This document shows positions 57,313-64,000 of a stretch of DNA of 64,000 nucleotides, in pieces (the first letter of the stretch is position 1; every line of letters begins with the position of its first letter). The notes beneath the pieces are model-generated. The model was not told where the DNA came from and ran no database searches. It saw only the letters and a list, made by a program, of their open reading frames with translations. This stretch comes from Planctomycetota bacterium (GTDB lineage Bacteria > Planctomycetota > Planctomycetia > Gemmatales > Gemmataceae), in NCBI GenBank assembly GCA_016873095.1, contig VGYC01000006.1, forward strand, positions 21,298 to 85,297. The letters run 5' to 3'. The position numbers were made by a program, and so were the translations under genes.

Positions 57313-57903
57313 ATGTTGTACAGTGCGGACATCACGGCAGGCGCTCTCAAGGTGCAGGAAAGCAGGATCATCGCTGGCCTTTTGCTCCGTGATGTCACCG
57401 ACCGGGAATGGCGAAAGGCGATTTACGATCAGAACGTCCTCCAAGCCCGCAGCCCAAAAACCGCCAAGCGACTTTCCGTGTTGATCCGTGGTCGGCTCTC
57501 CCTGGTCAAAGCCCCGCTCTGGAAGTTGATCCATGAGGGGTCTGTGGTCGAAGCAACCCACGCCTGCCTCGCAGCGGCGGTGAAGGCGAGCCAACTGCTC
57601 GGCGACTTCCTCGATCTCGTGGTCCGAGACGAATACCGGACGTTCAAGGAAACGCTCTCGCTGACGTTGTGGGCCAGCTACGTCGAAGACTGCCGGGGCC
57701 GTGATCCCGACATGCCGCAGTGGAGCGAGTCCACGATCACTCGCCTGCGGTCATCCGTTTTCAGCATCCTGGCCGAAGCCGGGTACATCGACAGCACGAA
57801 GACTCGCAAGCTCCAGCGGGTCCATATTGTCCAGCCAGTGATCCGCTACCTCGAAAAGCATGACGAGCAATATGTGCTGCGGTGCATACAGGTGGGAACA
57901 TGA
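57313..57903 (+). CDS. brxA: BREX protein BrxA
   Basis: A 196-residue DUF1819-family protein. It opens with LYSADITAGALKVQESRIIAGLLL, which is the family N-terminus (YSADLTxGxLK...ES), and continues with helical segments such as LLGDFLDLVVRDEYR and TRLRSSVFSILAEAGYID. BrxA is a helical DNA-binding component of BREX antiphage systems. Its stop overlaps the brxB start by four bases (ATGA). Confidence 0.9.
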   Translation: MLYSADITAGALKVQESRIIAGLLLRDVTDREWRKAIYDQNVLQARSPKTAKRLSVLIRGRLSLVKAPLWKLIHEGSVVEATHACLAAAVKASQLLGDFLDLVVRDEYRTFKETLSLTLWASYVEDCRGRDPDMPQWSESTITRLRSSVFSILAEAGYIDSTKTRKLQRVHIVQPVIRYLEKHDEQYVLRCIQVGT

Positions 57904-58475
57904 CGACCGACCTTGAAGAACGACTGAACCAGATATTGCCCAAGATCACGGGCGAGGATTTCCTCAAACGTCGTGGCCTGGGCAACGAGATCGCCTTTTT
58001 CATCTTCGACTACCCCGCCGAAGATGAACTGCGGGTCAGGCAACACGTCAAGTTCCTGCTCGAACACATTCCGAAACACAAGCCGAAGCTCAAGCTCGCC
58101 CACGTCAACCTGTTCGATTTCCTGGTGGACTACCTAAACGGCGAGGGGGTTCTCGAAGAGTCGCTGGTTAAGCAACGGAAGGAAGGAAGTGCAGCGTTGC
58201 TAGAAGCCTTGAAAGGACTGCTGGAAGAGAAGACCGTGGCCCAGCGATTCAAAGATGTGGTGAAGCCCAACGATCAGAACCTGATCCTGATCTCTGGCGT
58301 CGGTAGCGTCTATCCGCTGATCCGCTCGCATACGCTTTTGAACAACCTGCACCCCATCGTTGAGCGCACCCCGCTGGTGATGTTCTATCCCGGCGCTTAC
58401 GACGAGAAATCCTTGCGGCTGTTCGGCAGGATCAAGAGCGACAACTACTATCGGGCCTTCCGGCTGATTCCATAG
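57900..58475 (+). CDS. brxB: BREX protein BrxB
   Basis: A 191-residue DUF1788-family protein: EERLNQILPKITGEDFLKRR, NEIAFFIFDYPAEDELRVR, LISGVGSVYPLIRSHTLLNN, LVMFYPGAYDEKSLRLFG. The last blocks are diagnostic of BrxB. The ATG at 57900 has ATGA overlap with brxA, so the longer frame starting at 57882 is not needed. It is an essential BREX component of unknown biochemistry. Confidence 0.92.
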   Translation: MTTDLEERLNQILPKITGEDFLKRRGLGNEIAFFIFDYPAEDELRVRQHVKFLLEHIPKHKPKLKLAHVNLFDFLVDYLNGEGVLEESLVKQRKEGSAALLEALKGLLEEKTVAQRFKDVVKPNDQNLILISGVGSVYPLIRSHTLLNNLHPIVERTPLVMFYPGAYDEKSLRLFGRIKSDNYYRAFRLIP

Positions 58476-58486
58476 GAGCAACGCCG

Positions 58487-61400
58487 ATGCAAGTTAGAAA
58501 CCTGTTCAAGAAGCCGATTGACCGCCCGATTAACGGTGTTGTGAAGGCGGATCAGTTGGACGAGTCCACCATCTGGCAGGAACTCGATGAGTTCGTTGTC
58601 ACCAGAGAGCTTGACCAACATCTGCGGAAGTTCTTCTCGACCTACGCTGAAGCCGTCGGCCATCCGAAGGACGCCGACCTCTCCGGCAAGATCGGCGTTT
58701 GGGTGTCGGGCTTCTTCGGGTCCGGTAAGTCGCACTTCATCAAGATTCTCTCCTACCTCCTCAAGAACGAGGAGCATCATCACAACGGAGAGGCAAAGAA
58801 GGCCGTCGATTTCTTCCAGACGAAGATTCAAGACGCTATGCTGTTCGCCGACGTGAAGCGAGCCGTGGCGTCAAACACCGATGTGGTGCTGTTCAACATC
58901 GACAGCAAGGCCGATGCTCGTGCGGGCCGGGACGCCATCCTTTCGGTCTTCCTCAAAGTCCTGAACGAGATGCAGGGCTTCTGCTCAAACTACGCCCACA
59001 TCGCTCACATGGAGCGATACCTGGCGGGCATCGGCAAGCTGGCCGAGTTTGAAGAGGTCTTTGAGTCCCTCAACGGAAAGCCCTGGCGGGATCGCCGGAA
59101 GGCGTACCACTTTTCCCGTGACCATGTGGTGCAAGCGCTCGGCAAGGTGACGGGCCAAAGTGTCGAGTCCTGCGTCAAGTGGATCGACAACGCCAAGGAT
59201 CACTTCACGCTCACCATCGAGAACTTCTGCAAGTGGGTCAAGGAATACCTTGACCAGAAGGGCAAGAACCACCGCATCATCTTCCTGGTCGATGAAGTCG
59301 GGCAATTCATCGGCGGCGACACGCACCTGATGCTCAACCTGCAAACGATCACCGAAGACCTCGGCACGGTTTGCGGCGGGCGGGCCTGGGTGGTTGTCAC
59401 GTCCCAGGAAGACATCGACGCCGTGCTGGGCGACCTGCGCACCACCAAGTCACACGACTTCTCCAAGATTCAGGGCCGGTTCAAGACTCGCCTTTCCCTC
59501 TCCAGCCAGAACTGTGATGAAGTTATCCAAGAGCGATTGCTCAAGAAGGACGACGAGAACGACCAGATCACCGAATGGCTCGAAACGACCTACAAGGAAA
59601 AAGGGGACATCCTCCGCAACCAGCTTTCGTTCCACAACGTCGGGACGACCTATAAGCAGTTTACCGACGCCGACACCTTCACCCGCAACTATCCCTTCGC
59701 TCCCTACCAGTTCCAACTGATCCAGCGGGTCTTCGAGGCAATTCGCAAGGCGGGAGCGACTGGCCTGCACTTGTCCCGTGGCGAACGGTCCATCCTCGAT
59801 GCTTTCCAGTTGGCGGCACAGGCTGTGGCCGATTGCGAGCTTGGAATTCTGGTTCCGCTGTATCGCTTCTACCCGTCCATCGACTCGTTTCTCGATACCG
59901 CCGTCAAGCGGACCATCGACCAGGCGAAAGACAACCCTAGCCTCAAGCCGTTCGACATTGAAATCCTGCGGGTGCTGTTCCTGATCCGCTACGTCGATGA
60001 GATGAAGGGCAACATCGACAACCTCGTGACCCTCTGCATCGACAAGATCGACGCCGACCGGCTCGCCCTCAAAAAGCAGATCGAAGAATCGCTCCTGCGT
60101 TTGGAAAAGCAGTCCCTCATCGGACGCAGCGGCGACAACTTTTACTTCCTCACCCACGAAGAGCAGGACATCAACCGGGAGATCAAGACCGTCGATCTTT
60201 CCAGCAGCGAGGAAGCCAAGATGCTGGGCGAGGTCATCTTCGATGATGTTCTCAAGGGGACGAAGAAGTACACCTACCAGGCGAACAAGAAGGTCTTCGA
60301 CTTCAACCGGGTCTGCGACGGCTTTCCTTACGGCAACCGGGTGGACAAAGACCTGACTCTTCAGGTCTTCACGCCATTGGGGGCGACTGCGGAGCCGGAG
60401 CTTTGGGAAAACGCCCGCTTCCAGCGGGACAGCATGGCCGATGGTGGTCAGGTCGTCATCAAGCTCGATGACGATCCCTCCCTCGAAAGGGAACTGCGGC
60501 AGTACATCCAGACCGAGAAGTACCTCCGCACCAAGTCCGACGACGGCCTCCCCGAAACGACCAAACGCATCCATCGGGCCTTGGCCGAGGACAACCGGGA
60601 ACGGCGGGAACGGCTCAAGAATACGTTGGAGCAACTCCTGGGAGACGCTGCCTATTTCGCTGCTGGCCAGAAAGTCGAGATCAAATCGTCCACGCCGGGC
60701 GGAGCGCTGGACGAGTCCCTCGAATACCTGATCGACAACACGTTCCCGAAGATGGCCCACATCGGCAAGTTCAGCGATGAGCCAAAGAAGGAACTGCAAG
60801 CGATCCTGCGGGCCAACGATCTGCAAAAGGCCGCCATCGCCGGGGCGAACAATCGGGCGATGGAGGAAGTCCGAGACTTCATCACCCTGTCCGACAAGGC
60901 CAATCATCCCGTCGTGCTGTTCGACATGATCGAAAAGTACGGCAAGCGGCCCTACGGCTGGCCGGATGACGAAGTGCTGCTGCTGGTTGCCTGTCTACAT
61001 GTGCTGGGCGAGATTCAGCTTGTTATGAATGGCGCTCCCATTTCCATCGACAAAGTGTTCGAAAACGTCACGGCTCCACGCAAGCAGCGGAGCATCACGG
61101 TCGTCCGACGCAAGATGCCCGATCCGAAGGTTCTGCAACAGTGCCGCAACCTGGGCAAGGAAGTCTTCTCCGAAATGGGGCCGGACAGCGAAGACGGCCT
61201 GTTCGAGTTCCAGAAGTCGAAGTGCAAGGACTGGCAATCGGCGTTGTCCAACTACAAGTCGCTGGCCGACACCGGCAACTACCCCGGCCAGGCCGAGATC
61301 ACCGATGGGCTGAATCTGCTCAAGGCGCTGCTCGCCGCCGACGAACCGGCTAAGTTCATTGAGCGATTCCTGGAAAACAAGGAGCCGCTGCTCGACCTCT

Positions 61401-62068
61401 GCGATGAGTTCCACGACATCGACCAGTTCTATCGCCAGCAGCGGCCCACCTGGGAAAAGCTCCGCAAGGCTTACGACCGTTTCGGCCTGAACCGCATGGA
61501 ACTGGAGCGGGACCAGAGCGCTGCCACGGCGATGGCTCGCATGAAGGAAATCCTGTCGGCACCCAGCCCATACAAGATCGTTCATGAAGCCGAGGGGCTG
61601 ATTTCGACCGTCGAGGCGATCAACACCGCCATCGTCACCAAACGGCGGGACGAAGCCCTGGCCCGGATCAACGAATTGCATTCCCAGGTCATCAAGGAAG
61701 TCGAAACCGCCCATAGCGATGAGGAACTGCGGCGAAAGTGTCTGGGGCCGCTCGAATCGCTGCGGAGTACCGTGCAGCGGCAAGACAGCGTGGCCCACAT
61801 CGGTCAGGCCGTGCAGGAAGCCGAACGTGCCCTCGATGCCGCTCTGGTGGAAATCGAGACGTTCCTGAAGAAGAAACAAGAGAAGCAGGAAAAGAAAGGC
61901 GGCGGCGAACCACCTGTCGTCGTGAAGCCTCGCAAGGAGATCAAGCCTGCTCTGCTGGTGAAGTCTCCGTACCTGGAAACGCAGGACGACATTGACGGCT
62001 TCCTGGACGCTCTGAAGAACGAACTTCAGCAAGCATTTAACCGTGGCGAACGCATTCAGATTCGGTGA
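58487..62068 (+). CDS. brxC: BREX P-loop ATPase BrxC
   Basis: A 1,193-residue AAA-type ATPase, the largest BREX protein. The Walker A motif is GFFGSGKS (75-82), and Walker B is in RIIFLVDEVGQFIGG (about 263-277). KHFSRDHVVQAL-like and FTRNYPFAPYQFQLIQRVFEAIRKAG segments follow, together with helical repeats near the C-terminus (KKKQEKQEKKGGGEP linker). Length and order match the family. A GGAG box lies six bases upstream of the ATG. It is the operon's third gene, 11 bases after brxB. Confidence 0.97.
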   Translation: MQVRNLFKKPIDRPINGVVKADQLDESTIWQELDEFVVTRELDQHLRKFFSTYAEAVGHPKDADLSGKIGVWVSGFFGSGKSHFIKILSYLLKNEEHHHNGEAKKAVDFFQTKIQDAMLFADVKRAVASNTDVVLFNIDSKADARAGRDAILSVFLKVLNEMQGFCSNYAHIAHMERYLAGIGKLAEFEEVFESLNGKPWRDRRKAYHFSRDHVVQALGKVTGQSVESCVKWIDNAKDHFTLTIENFCKWVKEYLDQKGKNHRIIFLVDEVGQFIGGDTHLMLNLQTITEDLGTVCGGRAWVVVTSQEDIDAVLGDLRTTKSHDFSKIQGRFKTRLSLSSQNCDEVIQERLLKKDDENDQITEWLETTYKEKGDILRNQLSFHNVGTTYKQFTDADTFTRNYPFAPYQFQLIQRVFEAIRKAGATGLHLSRGERSILDAFQLAAQAVADCELGILVPLYRFYPSIDSFLDTAVKRTIDQAKDNPSLKPFDIEILRVLFLIRYVDEMKGNIDNLVTLCIDKIDADRLALKKQIEESLLRLEKQSLIGRSGDNFYFLTHEEQDINREIKTVDLSSSEEAKMLGEVIFDDVLKGTKKYTYQANKKVFDFNRVCDGFPYGNRVDKDLTLQVFTPLGATAEPELWENARFQRDSMADGGQVVIKLDDDPSLERELRQYIQTEKYLRTKSDDGLPETTKRIHRALAEDNRERRERLKNTLEQLLGDAAYFAAGQKVEIKSSTPGGALDESLEYLIDNTFPKMAHIGKFSDEPKKELQAILRANDLQKAAIAGANNRAMEEVRDFITLSDKANHPVVLFDMIEKYGKRPYGWPDDEVLLLVACLHVLGEIQLVMNGAPISIDKVFENVTAPRKQRSITVVRRKMPDPKVLQQCRNLGKEVFSEMGPDSEDGLFEFQKSKCKDWQSALSNYKSLADTGNYPGQAEITDGLNLLKALLAADEPAKFIERFLENKEPLLDLCDEFHDIDQFYRQQRPTWEKLRKAYDRFGLNRMELERDQSAATAMARMKEILSAPSPYKIVHEAEGLISTVEAINTAIVTKRRDEALARINELHSQVIKEVETAHSDEELRRKCLGPLESLRSTVQRQDSVAHIGQAVQEAERALDAALVEIETFLKKKQEKQEKKGGGEPPVVVKPRKEIKPALLVKSPYLETQDDIDGFLDALKNELQQAFNRGERIQIR

Positions 62069-62079
62069 GGAGAATTCCA

Positions 62080-63204
62080 ATGAACTACTTCATCGGATGG
62101 GATGTCGGTGCTTGGCACTGTAGCGCACAAGCTTCGGGTAGTAAGGATGCTTTAGCGATCCTCGACAAAGATCTGCGAATAAGAGGAACCCCTTGGGAAG
62201 GCAACCTCAGTGATGTCGTCCTTGAGGCCGCAGGCGAAAAGGACCCCTCGTCTTCATTCATCAAAAAAGTGTTCCACAAATGCAACACAGAGGCGGAATC
62301 TGAAGAAGATCGACAAGATGCCTTCTATGTCGCTATTGATACGCCTCTTGGCTGGCCCCGCCATTTTAGGCAATTACTCGACTCATGGAGCAAAGGGGTG
62401 TTCGCCGACAAATCCAAGACCTCGACCGTGAATCTAAGAGACAACAAAATCCAAAACCCATTTCTTCACAGAAAGACAGAATCCGCAATCGGCCAATCTC
62501 TTTCTGCTGTCCAAGATCAGATTGGCAGTCAATCAACGAAGGCAATCTATTTGCTCAATGCGCTTCGAGTGAACAGAGTCTCGGCGGGTGTATGGCAAGC
62601 GGCCAATCCAGACATCACGTTTATCGAAACCTATCCCGCTCCATGTATGCGGTCATTTACATTTATTGACCAGCTCAAGAGAGTGTCGATTAACGAGCGC
62701 ATCAGTTCCGGCGACATCTTTGATGCGATCATCTGTGCCTTTCTCGCTCGGCAGTATTCGATGGGTGCAGAAAGTAGTCTGGTTGATTATCCTCCAGAGG
62801 ATTCCGACCAAGAGGAGGGTTGGATATTCACACCGAAGGATTGCTTGAGAGGCCCATTTGGAGTGAGCTATGGTCGTCTACTTGGCTCTCAATCGCCTTT
62901 GAAAGCGTTTTGTGAGCTGCTTTCTCAGGTTCAGATTGCCCTGATAATGAAGTTGTTGGCACCATCATTTCGACAGAAGGCGGGAAAGACCAAGAAGGCA
63001 CCAGTCGAGCCTGCTACTTCCACGCTGCTCACGAGTTGGCTGAATGACCGAATCCAAGAAGATGAGACATTTAGCTCCATCGCCGCAGAAGACCTAAAGG
63101 CATTGTTCAAATTGCTGAACCCGAAAGCGAAGCCAGAGCAGTACCCCACGAACCAAGGCTTCGCCGAAATCGCAAAGCGCATCCAGTGCAAGGTGGCCCC
63201 ATGA
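62080..63204 (+). CDS. DUF429-like RNase-H-fold protein inside the BREX operon
   Basis: A 374-residue protein resembling the DUF429 group of predicted RNase-H-fold nucleases. Seen: FIGWDVGAWH (D8), AFYVAIDTPLGWPRHF (D87), ITFIETYPAPC (E183) and SSGDIFDAIICAFLARQ (D212, D215), the spaced acidic residues expected for two-metal catalysis. The remainder, including a Cys/Phe-rich C-terminal third, is unlike the family. It starts at ATG 62080 with a strong GAGGAG seven bases upstream, 11 bases after brxC, and overlaps pglX by four bases. It is visibly less GC-rich than brxC and pglX. It could be a nuclease effector, a regulator or an unrelated insertion. Confidence 0.7.
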   Translation: MNYFIGWDVGAWHCSAQASGSKDALAILDKDLRIRGTPWEGNLSDVVLEAAGEKDPSSSFIKKVFHKCNTEAESEEDRQDAFYVAIDTPLGWPRHFRQLLDSWSKGVFADKSKTSTVNLRDNKIQNPFLHRKTESAIGQSLSAVQDQIGSQSTKAIYLLNALRVNRVSAGVWQAANPDITFIETYPAPCMRSFTFIDQLKRVSINERISSGDIFDAIICAFLARQYSMGAESSLVDYPPEDSDQEEGWIFTPKDCLRGPFGVSYGRLLGSQSPLKAFCELLSQVQIALIMKLLAPSFRQKAGKTKKAPVEPATSTLLTSWLNDRIQEDETFSSIAAEDLKALFKLLNPKAKPEQYPTNQGFAEIAKRIQCKVAP

Positions 63205-64000
63205 ACCGCACCAAGCTCAAGAACTACGCTCCCCAGGCTCGCCGGGATTTCATTCAGGCGGTGACGGATCGGGCTGCGCAATACGGTCTGACGGCGAAGA
63301 AGACCGAGCCGATGACCGAGAAGGGGGACGTGGTTCTGATCGCCGGAAAGCCGTTCTCGAAGGCGGTGGGCGAGAAGCGAACGAAACTCGAAGCCCGCAT
63401 CAAGAAGGTTGGCTTCGAGCAGACGATGGAGGCGATGGCCTACACCTGGTTCAACCGATTCGTCGCCATCCGGTTCATGGAAAACAAGGGCTACCTCGAT
63501 CACGGCTTCCAGGTCTTGAGTCATCCCGAAGGACACTCGCAGCCGGAGATTCTGGAGAAGGCCCAGCACGTCACGCTGCCTGGCCTCGATGCGAAGAAGG
63601 TGCTGGAACTCAAGATCGATGGCACGAAGGAAGAGGAGCTTTACCGCCTGCTGCTTTCCGCACAGTGCAATGCGCTCAACAAGGCGATGCCGTTCCTGTT
63701 CGAGAAGATCGACGACGAGACGGAACTGCTGCTGCCGGACAATCTGCTCCACTCCGACTCGCTGATTCGCAACCTGGTCAACGAGATTGACGAGGAGGAC
63801 TGGCAAGAGGTCGAGATCATCGGCTGGCTCTACCAGTTCTACATCTCGGAGAAGAAGGATGAAGTGATCGGCAAGGTGGTCGCCAGCGAGGACATCCCCG
63901 CCGCCACGCAGCTTTTCACGCCGAACTGGATCGTCAAGTACCTCGTGCAGAACACGCTCGGTCGGCAATGGCTGGCGACCTACCCGCAGTCGGCCCTGCG
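63201..64000 (+). CDS. pglX: BREX adenine-specific methyltransferase PglX, 5' part
   Basis: The first 266 codons of a PglX-type protein. The start reads NRTKLKNYAPQARRDFIQAV, the family N-terminus, followed by YTWFNRFVAIRFMENKGYLD and IIGWLYQFYISEKKDEVIGK, up to LFTPNWIVKYLVQNTLGRQW where the window stops, just before the SAM-binding motif is expected. PglX methylates host adenines so that BREX can tell self from phage DNA. The ATG overlaps the previous stop (ATGA). pglZ and brxL, usual in type 1 BREX, would be downstream, outside this window. Confidence 0.95.
   Translation, partial: MNRTKLKNYAPQARRDFIQAVTDRAAQYGLTAKKTEPMTEKGDVVLIAGKPFSKAVGEKRTKLEARIKKVGFEQTMEAMAYTWFNRFVAIRFMENKGYLDHGFQVLSHPEGHSQPEILEKAQHVTLPGLDAKKVLELKIDGTKEEELYRLLLSAQCNALNKAMPFLFEKIDDETELLLPDNLLHSDSLIRNLVNEIDEEDWQEVEIIGWLYQFYISEKKDEVIGKVVASEDIPAATQLFTPNWIVKYLVQNTLGRQWLATYPQSAL

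Overview
The window looks like a chromosome segment from a planctomycete, probably of the Gemmata type. It is GC-rich and carries several families largely confined to that phylum: a DUF1549/DUF1553 protein with a planctomycete cytochrome-c domain and a LamG domain, a Tat-exported DUF1501 protein, a BBP7-like Tyr/Gln-rich outer-surface protein, a cell-surface protein with an N-terminal LEQLEARDCPA motif, a Gfo/Idh/MocA oxidoreductase with a Tat signal, and a six-domain ribosomal protein S1. A beta-RFAP-synthase-like GHMP protein hints at tetrahydromethanopterin-linked C1 chemistry, which is known in planctomycetes.

Positions 1-29.5 kb are mostly core genome: secA (5' end outside the window), the Kdo transferase waaA, a Ser/Thr kinase, tRNA-Leu(GAG), an ECF-like sigma factor, an aldolase, a MoxR ATPase, a GSA-aminotransferase-like gene, aconitase, an ACT-domain protein, a LarA-like protein, rpsA, a sensor kinase, leuS and pckA. 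Most genes are single units, and strands alternate often. Several intergenic gaps hold palindromic or tandem repeats.

Positions 29.5-49 kb encode mainly envelope and export functions. A TIG/Calx-beta protein appears to be fused to the N-terminus of an RND adaptor. Next to it is an RND permease whose last membrane helices are interrupted by a deletion. Then follow an ABC-2 permease coupled to the beta-RFAP-synthase-like gene, secreted structural proteins, a KefB-type antiporter and the giant DUF1549/DUF1553 protein.

Positions 49-64 kb are an accessory region with the look of a defence island. The genes are short, many have no recognised family, several overlap, and base composition is visibly less GC-rich in parts. 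It contains a SAM methyltransferase; an unusual fusion of a low-molecular-weight phosphatase with a SUI1/eIF1 domain in a three-gene operon; a cupin; a single-HKD phospholipase-D-like protein; two close paralogues of a small alpha/beta hydrolase; a PD-(D/E)XK nuclease-like protein; a pair of overlapping HEPN-like genes; and finally a BREX phage-defence operon (brxA, brxB, brxC, pglX) that runs off the window.

The strongest candidate for something undescribed is inside that operon. A 374-residue protein resembling the DUF429 RNase-H-fold predicted nucleases sits between brxC and pglX, has its own strong ribosome binding site, and overlaps pglX by four bases. A good sigma70-type promoter with an adjacent palindrome precedes brxA. 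All functional statements are from reading the sequence; no database search was possible.
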